Positions 7,964 through 17,919 are shown, counted from the stretch's first letter. The stretch is 64,000 nucleotides of DNA from Chryseobacterium ginsenosidimutans (GCF_030823405.1 NZ_JAUSXC010000001.1:2463001-2527000); one strand, 5' to 3'. A program made the numbers and translations. Notes: generated from the sequence alone by a model not told the origin.

Positions 7964-9819
7964 GGGAAGGCGATGCACAGAGCTTGTCGAAAGGTTGGAA
8001 ATATGCAACAATCCGAGATGTAGAAAATGGTTTTTACGATGGTCCTCACGCTACCCCAAAAGAGTCTGAGAATGGTGGTATTTTCCTAGGTATTAAAAAT
8101 ATTGATGAGAATGGAAAACTTGACCTTACTAATATTAGATATATTTCTAATGAAGATATGCCCAAGTGGACAAAAAGAGTTATTCCAAAACATAAAGATA
8201 TTGTTTTTTCCTATGAAGCAACATTACATCGATATGCAATCATACCCAAAGGGTTTCATGGATGCTTAGGAAGACGTATGGCTTTATTACGAGTTAATGA
8301 AAATGCCGATTATAGATTCATTTACTATTATATGCTTGCTCCAATTTGGCGTAAAGAAATAGAAGGTAAAATTTTAAATGGAGCCACAGTTGATAGAATA
8401 CCAATATCTAATTTTCTAGACTTTAAAATTCAACTTCCACCACTTGACACCCAGCGCAAAATCGCCAACATTTTATCAGGTTATGATGATTTGATAGAAA
8501 ACAACCTAAAACGTATAAAAATTTTGGAAGAAATGGCACAACAAACCTACGAAGAATGGTTTGTGCGGATGCGTTTTCCGGGTTATGAAACGGAGGTTTT
8601 TGATGAGAATGGTTTGCCGGAGGGTTGGGAGAAAGTGAAGTTGGGGGAAGCTTGTAATTTAGTTATGGGACAAAGTCCAAAATCAGAGGATTATAATGTG
8701 GATGGAAATGGATTACCATTTCATCAAGGAGTGAAAGATTATGGTTATCGTTTTCCGTTAAATAAATCTTGGAGTATATCAGGAAATAAAAAGGCAATTC
8801 CTAATTCAATATTATTTAGCGTCAGAGCTCCAGTTGGAAGATTAAATGTAGCATCAGAAGAAATTATTTTAGGTCGAGGTTTAGCTGCAATTAATGATAA
8901 AAATGGATTGAATAGTTTTTTATATTATCAACTTAGAACAATCTTTTTTGAAGATAATTTAATTGGTGGTGGAGCAATTTATGCATCAGTAACTAAAAAT
9001 GATATTGAAAGAATAGAGCTTATTTATGCTAACGAATTAGGAGGCAGATTTAATGACTACGCTTCAAAAATAGATAAAGAAATTTTAAATCTAACAAATC
9101 AAAACCAACGTTTACGCGAGGCACGCGATATTTTGTTGCCAAGGTTGATGATGGGGATGATTGATGTTTCGGGAAGCTTAGTACAGGTGGAAAGTTTACA
9201 GGCAAAACCAACTGATGCTAAAGTAATTCCTTTAGAACAACCTAAAAAAGAAGCTTCCAAAGAATTTAAAGAAGCAGTTTTAATTGCTTGTTTAACTGAA
9301 AGATTTGGTAGCGAAAAATTTCCTTTGGGCAGAAAAAGATATACCAAGCTTTCTTATCTCTTTCACAGATATTCCGACAATAAAATTCAGGATTATCTGA
9401 GAAAAGCTGCTGGACCTTACAATCCAAAAACAAAATACGGCGGTCCTGAAAAGATTGCTTTACAAAATAAATACATCCAAAATTGGAAAGGTGAAAAAGG
9501 AACTAAAGGATTTGTATCTGCCGAAAAAATAGAGGATGCTAAAACATATTTTTCCAATTATTGGAAAATCGCAGATTTGGATTGGCTGACTACAGCGTTT
9601 AAATTCAAATCTAATGATGAACTGGAACTTTTAGCAACAGTTGATAATAGTTTGGTGGAGCTTTCAAAAAAGAATCTTGATTTTACCGCAGCCAATGTTT
9701 TGAACATTATAAAATCTGAAAAAGAATGGGAAGCAAAGTTGGAAAGAACGATTTTTAGTGATGCAAATGTGGAGAGAGCGATTGGGTTTTTGAGGGGTGT
9801 TTTGGAGTATAATAATTGA
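7960..9819 (+). CDS. hsdS: Type I restriction specificity subunit S with C-terminal extension
   Basis: A 619-residue subunit. Two target recognition domains (about residues 10-165 and 220-370) are each followed by a conserved helical spacer (LPPLDTQRKIANIL...EEMAQQTYEEWF; NQRLREARDILLPRLM), the usual layout that reads a split target. Ordinary HsdS proteins end near residue 410-430. This one continues for some 190 residues with FPLGRKRYTKLSYLFHR, KAAGPYNPK and YGGPEKIALQNKYI, then an alpha-helical tail. The extension slightly resembles Panacea/DUF4065-type domains (my inference, weak). The first 12 residues, MREGDAQSLSKG, come before the usual 'GW' start of a recognition domain and are encoded by repeat-like DNA, so the true start could be debated. 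Confidence 0.95.
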   Translation: MREGDAQSLSKGWKYATIRDVENGFYDGPHATPKESENGGIFLGIKNIDENGKLDLTNIRYISNEDMPKWTKRVIPKHKDIVFSYEATLHRYAIIPKGFHGCLGRRMALLRVNENADYRFIYYYMLAPIWRKEIEGKILNGATVDRIPISNFLDFKIQLPPLDTQRKIANILSGYDDLIENNLKRIKILEEMAQQTYEEWFVRMRFPGYETEVFDENGLPEGWEKVKLGEACNLVMGQSPKSEDYNVDGNGLPFHQGVKDYGYRFPLNKSWSISGNKKAIPNSILFSVRAPVGRLNVASEEIILGRGLAAINDKNGLNSFLYYQLRTIFFEDNLIGGGAIYASVTKNDIERIELIYANELGGRFNDYASKIDKEILNLTNQNQRLREARDILLPRLMMGMIDVSGSLVQVESLQAKPTDAKVIPLEQPKKEASKEFKEAVLIACLTERFGSEKFPLGRKRYTKLSYLFHRYSDNKIQDYLRKAAGPYNPKTKYGGPEKIALQNKYIQNWKGEKGTKGFVSAEKIEDAKTYFSNYWKIADLDWLTTAFKFKSNDELELLATVDNSLVELSKKNLDFTAANVLNIIKSEKEWEAKLERTIFSDANVERAIGFLRGVLEYNN

Positions 9820-9838
9820 AAATAAAAACTAATAACCT

Positions 9839-10684
9839 ATGAATGAAATAAAAACTAAATATGATGCAAAACTATCTTACGGATATGATAATGTTACTTA
9901 TTTAGAAGGCCTTATTCTTGATGCTGGTGGCGGAGGTAGATATAAGGATCACACAGTTTTATTTAGAAATATTTTAGATAAGCTAAAAGCTATTAATGCT
10001 CATAATGTTACAATTTACGTTGCTGCAACACCAACAGCTGCTAATAATTATCCGAACAATGAATATCGAAAAATTAGATTTGAAGATGAGACTAAATTTG
10101 ATTTTAAAACAATTGACTTGGATAGATTTAAATCTAATGCAAACGACGAGATCAGGGAAAAAGGTAAAGTCAATCCAGAAACACCTAATGGAGCAATTCA
10201 CAAACGTTTATTAGTAACATCTGATTTAGATGAAAATGATTGGAATGAGTTGTTTGGGAATTCTTCTATAAAATTAATTGTAAATCAAGAAATAATCAAT
10301 AATCAAAATGAAAATGAGTTAGAGTATACTTATCAGAAAGTAAAAAAGCGTTTACGCCAATCGAAGTTTAGAAAAGAACTTTTGTTAGCTTATGATTATA
10401 CTTGTGCAGTCACTGGAAGTAAAGTCATTGAATTATTGGAAGCTGCTCATATTCAACCATACGATGGAGTTCATACAAGTGTTGTAAGCAATGGAACTTT
10501 ACTGAGATCGGATATTCACGATTTGTTTGATATTTATGTGGAAGGAAAACGACTAATCAATATTTCTGCAGATTATAAGATTGAGGTGCATTCTTCTTTG
10601 GATGGCTCTGAGTATTGGGAGTATAATGGAAAGGGAATTAGGTTGCCGAAAGAACAAAATGATCATCCAAAATTTTATAAATGA
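9839..10684 (+). CDS. HNH endonuclease domain protein inside the defence operon
   Basis: A 281-residue protein. The C-terminal part carries an HNH_2-type nuclease: CAVTGSKVIELLEAAHIQP (about residues 189-207), then SNGTLLRSDIHDLFD (about 214-228), which supplies the His/Asn/His set, and a short beta tail. Residues 1-165 (LEGLILDAGGGGRYKDH, VAATPTAANNY, HKRLLVTSDLDENDW) form a separate domain that I do not recognise. The gene starts 19 nt after hsdS and overlaps mcrB by 4 nt (ATGA), so it is translationally tied to mcrB. A role as an extra nuclease effector of the McrBC module is inference; it could instead be an independent passenger of the island. Confidence 0.85.
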   Translation: MNEIKTKYDAKLSYGYDNVTYLEGLILDAGGGGRYKDHTVLFRNILDKLKAINAHNVTIYVAATPTAANNYPNNEYRKIRFEDETKFDFKTIDLDRFKSNANDEIREKGKVNPETPNGAIHKRLLVTSDLDENDWNELFGNSSIKLIVNQEIINNQNENELEYTYQKVKKRLRQSKFRKELLLAYDYTCAVTGSKVIELLEAAHIQPYDGVHTSVVSNGTLLRSDIHDLFDIYVEGKRLINISADYKIEVHSSLDGSEYWEYNGKGIRLPKEQNDHPKFYK

Positions 10685-12795
10685 AATATTGGCATATACA
10701 GCTCCATCCCGATAATAAATTAAGTTTCCAAACTTTAAAAGATATCCTTATTAACAAGAAGGTTATTGGTATGGGCAGCTATTGGGAGGATAAAAATAAT
10801 AACGAAGTACCAGATCCAAGATATTTTAAAAATGATATGAAAATTGGAGATGTGGTAATGGTGAGGAATGGTAGTACTCCCATTGCATTGGTAGAAGTAA
10901 ATGGAGATGCATTTGGAGAAAGTAATATTACACAAGATTATGATTGGTTTGACTTAAGAAGAAATATAGATCTGTTAGGTTTTTATGAAGAATCAGATAA
11001 AGTATTACTGCAACAAATATTAACTCATTACAAAAAAAATCATATACAAGCACCAGGAACTCTTACATACTGTAATGGGAGAAATGCAACAAATGATTTT
11101 ATTAAAGAATGGCACAAGGCAATAAAATTTAGGAACATTATGAAAAATATTATACTCTCTGACGCAAGTAAGAAACAATTACATCAGCTCTATATTACAT
11201 TTTGTCAGAAGTATAGTGACAACGATAAAATAGCACTTAATGATAATGCTACCATAATCCTAAGTGAGTTTCAAATTTATACTGATAAGATTAGAACAAA
11301 TTCTTTTACAATTGATAATTACACCAACCGACAGTCTAATGATACAGGTCTGCCGGGTTCTTATTTATGTAATTTTTTAGAAAGAAGATCAAGAGAATTG
11401 TTCGGTTCTTCTAAACCTGCAGGTTCGGCTTTGAGTTTTGGTATCAAAGCTGACAAAAATGAAAACTCATTTACGATCGATAGAAAAGATCCGGATAATT
11501 ATAATAAAAATAATAGAGTAGAAGCCGAGTCAGAATTTGAAAAGTATAAGACGTTTTTCAGAAATGTAATAAATGAATCAGAAATTTTTCAACAAATGAA
11601 GTTGATAGAAGATTGTAAATTTATTTCTGCAAAACAAATTTTAAGAAAGTTTTTGGTTTTATCACATCCCTTACAGTTTATCTATGCATACAATGATAGA
11701 TTAGATGATCTATATCAATATTTCTTCGGTGATGATGAAAGTCTATCTAAAATCGAAAAAAGTTTTCACATTAATTTTGCAATAAAGCAAATATTAAATA
11801 TAGATCAAGGCAGCTATGCTGATCAAATAATTGTTTCTCGTTTTCTTTGGAAATTAGCAAGTTCTCAATCACTTTTTTCCAAAAGTAATCCAAATGTTAT
11901 TTTATATGGTCCTCCTGGGACAGGAAAAACATACAGAGTAAAACAAGACCTTGAGTTTTTAACAAAAGGTGATTCTTCAAGAGTGAAATATGTAGTTTTT
12001 CATCCATCTTATGGTTATGAGGATTTTATAGAAGGAATAAAGCCTTGTGGTGTTACAGAAAATGGTAATTTGAAATTTGAATTAATCAATGGATCATTTA
12101 AAGAATTTTGCAAACTTGCGAAAAGCAGACCTAGCGAAGAATTTTATTTTGTGGTTGATGAAATCAATAGAGCAAACTTATCAGCTGTTTTTGGAGAAAC
12201 TTTGGTTAGTTTAGAAAGTTCATACCGTGACGTAGTAGTAGACAACTTTAAAGATCGACATTTATTCAGTACGCAATATTCATCTTATCAAGAGCAGTTA
12301 GAGGAAAAGAAAAAAGTAGAGTTAGCTTATGAAATTTCAGAGACTGGAAGTGTTCTTTTTGGTGTTCCAGACAATTTGTATTTCATTGGAATGATGAATA
12401 ATGTGGACAAAAATATAGATAGTTTTGACCTTGCTTTACGTCGCAGATTTAAATGGATTTATTTTGGTTGCGATTACGATGTGATCGAAAATGTGAAAAG
12501 GAACAAAGGAGAACTATTTACAAATAGATTGAAGTATGTGGATGCTTGCAAGAATCTAAATGAATTTATTTCAGATTCTAAATATTTAGGATTAGGAAAG
12601 TCATTTGAATTTGGGCATTCTTTATATATGAAGATTTCAACAGTTGAAAAACAAAAAGACATTCAACAAAAAAGTATGGATCAACTTTTCAGAGAGTTTT
12701 TGCTGCCTACTTTAAATGAGTACTTGAGAGCTTACTATGATGAGTCAGAGATAGAAAAAAAGTCAGAGGAAGCCCAAAATTATTTTAAGTTATAA
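10681..12795 (+). CDS. mcrB: McrB-like GTPase/AAA+ subunit with N-terminal reader-like domain
   Basis: A 704-residue AAA+ protein. Walker A GPPGTGKT lies near residue 410, the McrB-type Walker B FVVDEINRAN near 495, and MMNNVDKNIDSFDLALRRRF near 575 covers the sensor and arginine region. McrB rings power DNA translocation by hydrolysing GTP and activate the McrC nuclease on methylated or otherwise modified DNA. Residues 1-110 (MKYWHIQLHPDN, IGMGSYWED, GDVVMVRNGSTPIALVEV) look like an EVE/PUA-fold reader, the kind of N-terminal module that gives McrB proteins their base-modification specificity. Residues 150-330 are a middle domain that I cannot name. The start overlaps the HNH gene by 4 nt; mcrC follows 4 nt after the stop. 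Confidence 0.92.
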   Translation: MKYWHIQLHPDNKLSFQTLKDILINKKVIGMGSYWEDKNNNEVPDPRYFKNDMKIGDVVMVRNGSTPIALVEVNGDAFGESNITQDYDWFDLRRNIDLLGFYEESDKVLLQQILTHYKKNHIQAPGTLTYCNGRNATNDFIKEWHKAIKFRNIMKNIILSDASKKQLHQLYITFCQKYSDNDKIALNDNATIILSEFQIYTDKIRTNSFTIDNYTNRQSNDTGLPGSYLCNFLERRSRELFGSSKPAGSALSFGIKADKNENSFTIDRKDPDNYNKNNRVEAESEFEKYKTFFRNVINESEIFQQMKLIEDCKFISAKQILRKFLVLSHPLQFIYAYNDRLDDLYQYFFGDDESLSKIEKSFHINFAIKQILNIDQGSYADQIIVSRFLWKLASSQSLFSKSNPNVILYGPPGTGKTYRVKQDLEFLTKGDSSRVKYVVFHPSYGYEDFIEGIKPCGVTENGNLKFELINGSFKEFCKLAKSRPSEEFYFVVDEINRANLSAVFGETLVSLESSYRDVVVDNFKDRHLFSTQYSSYQEQLEEKKKVELAYEISETGSVLFGVPDNLYFIGMMNNVDKNIDSFDLALRRRFKWIYFGCDYDVIENVKRNKGELFTNRLKYVDACKNLNEFISDSKYLGLGKSFEFGHSLYMKISTVEKQKDIQQKSMDQLFREFLLPTLNEYLRAYYDESEIEKKSEEAQNYFKL

Positions 12796-12799
12796 TGTT

Positions 12800-14215
12800 A
12801 TGTATTTAACCTTACCAGTAAATTATAACTACGGAAACAATAAAATTGGATGGAATGATTTGGAACTCAAACAAGTTTTAAAATCCAATGATAGTTCATT
12901 TAATAAACAAATGATCAAAGATTGTTTTGATAATTTTGAAGAAGTATATCTTAATGATGCTCGCTTCACTGATTTGAATGTAATATCGCTGCGTAAAACA
13001 ACAAATTTTGATAAAAACCAAGATGCTTTTGTAATTAAGTTTTACAAAAAGAAAATAGGAGATGAGACAATTTATTATATAGAAACTGGGCAATATGCAG
13101 GATACATAAATTACAAAGGATTTGTAATTAATATCTCACTAAGTGAACGTTACAACGTTTCTGTATTGAATCACTTGCTTACTTATGCTAATAACATTTC
13201 TCTGGACTCAGAAACTATACTGACAAGTTATGAAGCACGAACAAATGAACTTGAATATATTCTATGTTTTATGTTTTTGCAAAAATTGGAGAAAGCTTCA
13301 ATATTAGGACTACCAAAAAGATTTCAAAATGTAAGAGAGCGATTGAATACTGTTCGAGGTAAAGTTGAATTTAATTCATTCGTAAAGAAAGATATTCCTT
13401 TTCAAGGAAATGTTTCCGTTCATTATAGAGATAGAATGGATGTACAAGAAATTATTGATGTTTTGTTTTATACTTTATATATCATTAAAAATAAGTACTC
13501 ATCAAACTCATTATTTAAAGTAAGAAATGTTTATAATGAACTACTTTCTAAGTATAGCAAAATTAAACCAAAAAGTGATACAATATTTAAAGCTAAAAGT
13601 CATCCTGTTTTAGCAAATCCTCTATTTGTTCAGTTTAAAAAAGTATTGGAATTAGCAGAAGTAATCATTAAGAATTTTAGTCCAGATTTTAATCAAGAAA
13701 GTAAAAAACAAATATCTGGAAATCTCTATAACACATCAGAATTGTTTGAACTATATATTGAAAAGATTTTAAAATCTAGTCTTAAAGGTTGGAATTTGGA
13801 TGCTCAAAAAGAAATATCTATTTATAAGAATCATTTTTTTAGTCGTAAAATGATTCCAGATTTTATTCTACATAATGTGAACGAAGATAAATATGCTATT
13901 TTAGATGCTAAATTCAAAACAATGAGTTATAACTATTTTGATGTGGATAGAGAAGATGTTTTCCAAATACATACATACAGTTATTATTATCACGATAAAA
14001 ATGTACTATCTGGATTAGTTTATCCATTACAAAAAGAAGTTGATATTTCAGGAAAACATATATCAAGTACTTTAGATCAATACTCGAACAGATTTGGAAT
14101 CTTTGGAGTTGAATTAAATGAAAATTCAAGTATAAAATCTATAAAAGAATCTGAGTCCAACTTCATTGATCAAATTAATCATCTGTTGAACCAAGAACCA
14201 CTAAAAGCTAAGTAA
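12800..14215 (+). CDS. mcrC: McrC family nuclease subunit
   Basis: A 471-residue partner of McrB. The N-terminal half contains a beta-rich region (YAGYINYKGFVINISL) that fits the McrC segment inserted in the McrB ring. The C-terminal half holds a PD-(D/E)xK nuclease: MIPDFIL (about residues 351-357) and YAILDAKFK (about 364-372), followed by HTYSYYY and VLSGLVYPLQ, which are conserved in McrC. The active-site Asp and Asp-x-Lys are present, so it should cut DNA. hsdR begins one base after its stop codon, which ties the McrBC module tightly into the type I operon. Confidence 0.93.
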   Translation: MYLTLPVNYNYGNNKIGWNDLELKQVLKSNDSSFNKQMIKDCFDNFEEVYLNDARFTDLNVISLRKTTNFDKNQDAFVIKFYKKKIGDETIYYIETGQYAGYINYKGFVINISLSERYNVSVLNHLLTYANNISLDSETILTSYEARTNELEYILCFMFLQKLEKASILGLPKRFQNVRERLNTVRGKVEFNSFVKKDIPFQGNVSVHYRDRMDVQEIIDVLFYTLYIIKNKYSSNSLFKVRNVYNELLSKYSKIKPKSDTIFKAKSHPVLANPLFVQFKKVLELAEVIIKNFSPDFNQESKKQISGNLYNTSELFELYIEKILKSSLKGWNLDAQKEISIYKNHFFSRKMIPDFILHNVNEDKYAILDAKFKTMSYNYFDVDREDVFQIHTYSYYYHDKNVLSGLVYPLQKEVDISGKHISSTLDQYSNRFGIFGVELNENSSIKSIKESESNFIDQINHLLNQEPLKAK

Positions 14216-14216
14216 T

Positions 14217-17200
14217 ATGTCCTACGAATACTCAGAAGATCAACTTATAGAGCAAGCAACCGAAGACGTTCTCAAAGAATTGGGCTGGACTGTAATAACG
14301 GCTTGGCAAAATGAGACTTTTGGGGAAGATGGTTTGTTGGAACGAGATAATAAAACAGAAGTTATTTTAGAACGAGCTTTGCGAAAAGCACTGCAAAAAT
14401 ACAATTCGGAATTGCCGGAGTTGGCTTACACGCGTGCGGTTGAAAAAATTGTACAGCGAGAAGCGGGCAAAACCATTGCCCAAGAAAACAAAGCTAAATA
14501 TCTGTTGCTGAAAAATGGTGTTGAGACTACATTTACTAATGAAGAAGGCAAAACGATAAAGAAAACCTTGAAAATTTTTGATTATCAAGATTACGCTAAC
14601 AATGATTTTCTGGCAGTAAGACAATTGGAAATTACAGGAGAATTGCACAACAGAAGACCTGATGTGATTGGATTTGTGAACGGAATTCCCTTGGTTTTTT
14701 TTGAACTGAAAGCACACGCTAATGATTTGAGATCAGCGTATGATGATAATTTAAAAGATTATAAAGATACTATTCCCCATCTTTTTCATCACAATGCATT
14801 TGTGATTCTTTCTAATGGAACAGATGCTAAAGTAGGAACGGTAACCAGTCCTTACAAATACTTTTTAGATTGGAAAAGAATTACGGAGGATGCAGAAGGA
14901 ATTGTCAGTTTAGATACGATGCTTCGTGGTGTCTGTTCGCCTCACAACTTAATGGATATTTTTGAAAACTTTTTGCTGTTTGACGAAAGCAACGGAAATA
15001 TTGTAAAGCTGATGGCTAAAAATCATCAATTCATCGGTGTCAACAGAGTTTTGGATAATGTTGCGAATATTGAAGACCTTGAAGGAAAGTTAGGTGTTTA
15101 CTGGCATACACAAGGTTCTGGTAAAACCTATTCGATGGTTTTTCTCTGTGAAAAGATTCATCGTAAATTCGGTGGTTCATACACATTTCTGATCGTTGTA
15201 GATCGCACAGAATTAGAAAATCAGGCATATGACACTTTTTCGGGAGTAGGAATTGTCAAGAATAAAAATGTAATTGCAGGGAAAAAGAAGGGGATTACAG
15301 GAAGAGAACATTTGAGAGAATTGCTGAGCGAAAATCACAGATATGTTTTTTCATTAATTCACAAATTCTCCATCGATCCTAATCTCGAAACAGAATATCC
15401 TTTAATTACCGAAAGAAAAAACATCATAGTTATTTCCGACGAAGCACACCGTACTCAAGGTGGAAAATATGCCAGAAATATGCGTTTCTTTGGTTTACCC
15501 AATGCTTCTTATTTAGGATTTACAGGAACACCAATCATCAAAGATGAAGAAGAGGTAACTAAGAATATTTTTGGTGAATATGTTTCAGTTTATGATTTTA
15601 AAAGAGCCATAGAAGATGAGGCAACATTGCCGCTAAAATACCTTAACCGTGGCGAACAATTGAATATTGAAAATCCTGCGTTAGATGAGCAAATGGCTGA
15701 AATTCTGGAGGAAGAAGATTTAGACGAAGATCAAAAAAAGAAACTGGCTTATCTGTTTAAAAAGGAATATCCAATCCTCACTTCAGAACATCGTTTGTGT
15801 GCCATTGCCAAAGATTTGATTTGGCATTTTAATGAGCGAGGCTATCAGGGAAAAGCGATGTTTGTAGCTTTAGACAAACCGACTGCGGTTAGAATGTATG
15901 ATTACGTAATGGAATATTTGCCGGAATATTTAATTGACTTACAAAATCAAATTAAAAAATCGAAAGATATTCAGGAAGAACAGGAACTGCAAAGAAAATA
16001 CAATTTAGTTTCCTCCACAGAAGTTTGCGTCGTGATAAGTTCAGAGCAAAATGAAATGGATAAGTTCAGAAAAATGAACTTAGATATAGAGCCACACCGT
16101 CGAAGAATGGTGGAACGTAATCTTGAAAAAGAATTCAAGGATGAGGATAATACATTCCGTTTGGCAATCGTTTGTGCGATGTGGATCACAGGTTTTGATG
16201 CTCCATCAGTTTCCACAGTTTATTTGGACAAACCTATTAAAGGCCACACTTTGATGCAAACCATCGCTCGAGCAAACAGGGTTTATGATGATGAAAAGGA
16301 AAACGGGCTAATTGTAGATTATGGTAATGTTTATCAGCAATTAGAAAAAGCTTACTCTGTATATGGTGAAGGTTCTAAAGGAGCAGGTAGCGGAACTGAT
16401 AAAGAAGATAAAAAAGCTTTTGAGCAATTGGAATCAATGTCAGTTGAAATCAAAGCAGCCATTGACGAGGTAGTTTTGATGTTAAAAGATCTAGGTTTTG
16501 ACCTCAATACTTTAATGGAAGCAGTTCCGATGGGGAAAATTGCTGCTGTAAATAACGGAGCAAATGCCGTTTGCAGAAATGATGAAACCCGAGCAAAATT
16601 CGAAATCGCCGCTCGAAATGTTTTCCGAAAATACAAAGCCTTATTTCCTGAAAAACAGGCAAAGAAATTTACCAAACAATACAATGGAATTGATGCCATA
16701 TACAATAAGCTCAATCAAAAGATCAAATCTGCGGATGTTTGGGAGGTTATATCAAGATTACAAAGTGTTGTCAACGATTCTGTTGTTATTGATAAAATAG
16801 TTGAGAATAAACATATTGAAATTGACTTATCAAAATTGAATTTCGAAGAATTAAAAAAGGCATTTGAAAAAATTCAACGTAAAAACGAACTAGTATATGA
16901 TTTAAATAAAGCAGTAGAGGAAAAACTAGAACAAATGCTAAAAGAAAATCCTTTGCGTTTGGATTTTTATGAGCGATATCAAGAAATTGTGGAAGCATAT
17001 AACAATGGTAAAAGTGAAATGGAGTTGAAGAGAAGTTTTGATAATTTAACTGCGTTTATAGCGACTTTATCACAAGAGGAAAAAAGAGCTTATACTGAAA
17101 ATTTAGATCAACCGACTTTATCTATTTTTGATTTACTAATTCAAAATAAAGATTTAACCATATCTGAAAGAGAAGAAGTGAAAAAAGTAGCTCAAAAAAC

Positions 17201-17390
17201 GTTAGAAACACTTCAGATTGAAAAATTAAACATTCCGAATTGGAAGGAAAGTCGTGAATTGAAAGCAGGGGTGAAAACAACTATTTATGATCAATTATTA
17301 TGGCTTCCGGAAGAAAAATATACTGATGAAGAAGTGAGTTTGAAAAGTATTGCGGTTTATCAGCATGTTTATTCTTATACATTTGCATAA
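14217..17390 (+). CDS. hsdR: Type I restriction endonuclease subunit R
   Basis: A 1057-residue motor and nuclease subunit. The N-terminal nuclease motif is PDVIGFVNGIPLVFFELKA (about residues 147-165), followed by helicase motif I GSGKTY (about 301-306), motif II ISDEAHRTQ (about 405-413), motif III GFTGTP and motif VI region QTIARANRV. The helical C-terminal end should bind the M2S core. The complex translocates unmodified DNA and cuts at a distance. All motifs look intact. The gene is placed last, separated from hsdM-hsdS by the three HNH/mcr genes instead of next to them. After its TAA there is only an A/T hairpin at 17420-17440, which is a weak terminator candidate. Confidence 0.97.
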   Translation: MSYEYSEDQLIEQATEDVLKELGWTVITAWQNETFGEDGLLERDNKTEVILERALRKALQKYNSELPELAYTRAVEKIVQREAGKTIAQENKAKYLLLKNGVETTFTNEEGKTIKKTLKIFDYQDYANNDFLAVRQLEITGELHNRRPDVIGFVNGIPLVFFELKAHANDLRSAYDDNLKDYKDTIPHLFHHNAFVILSNGTDAKVGTVTSPYKYFLDWKRITEDAEGIVSLDTMLRGVCSPHNLMDIFENFLLFDESNGNIVKLMAKNHQFIGVNRVLDNVANIEDLEGKLGVYWHTQGSGKTYSMVFLCEKIHRKFGGSYTFLIVVDRTELENQAYDTFSGVGIVKNKNVIAGKKKGITGREHLRELLSENHRYVFSLIHKFSIDPNLETEYPLITERKNIIVISDEAHRTQGGKYARNMRFFGLPNASYLGFTGTPIIKDEEEVTKNIFGEYVSVYDFKRAIEDEATLPLKYLNRGEQLNIENPALDEQMAEILEEEDLDEDQKKKLAYLFKKEYPILTSEHRLCAIAKDLIWHFNERGYQGKAMFVALDKPTAVRMYDYVMEYLPEYLIDLQNQIKKSKDIQEEQELQRKYNLVSSTEVCVVISSEQNEMDKFRKMNLDIEPHRRRMVERNLEKEFKDEDNTFRLAIVCAMWITGFDAPSVSTVYLDKPIKGHTLMQTIARANRVYDDEKENGLIVDYGNVYQQLEKAYSVYGEGSKGAGSGTDKEDKKAFEQLESMSVEIKAAIDEVVLMLKDLGFDLNTLMEAVPMGKIAAVNNGANAVCRNDETRAKFEIAARNVFRKYKALFPEKQAKKFTKQYNGIDAIYNKLNQKIKSADVWEVISRLQSVVNDSVVIDKIVENKHIEIDLSKLNFEELKKAFEKIQRKNELVYDLNKAVEEKLEQMLKENPLRLDFYERYQEIVEAYNNGKSEMELKRSFDNLTAFIATLSQEEKRAYTENLDQPTLSIFDLLIQNKDLTISEREEVKKVAQKTLETLQIEKLNIPNWKESRELKAGVKTTIYDQLLWLPEEKYTDEEVSLKSIAVYQHVYSYTFA

Positions 17391-17493
17391 ATTTTAAATT
17401 GTGTAATAACTTTTGATATAATTTTTTGTTAAAAAAATTGCTAGAAATAAAATATATTTCTTCCTTTAAGGTTGAGTAAAAATGTCTGATATA

Positions 17494-17859
<366 letters not shown>

Positions 17860-17919
17860 TTAGGAATTACAAATTTAAAGATTCTTGTTTTAACAGTATT
17901 ATTTGTTTTAGATTTGTTT

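Noticed and set aside
17420..17445. Hairpin after hsdR as a terminator
   Set aside because: The stem consists only of A-T pairs and may be chance in this A/T-rich spacer; not listed as a feature.
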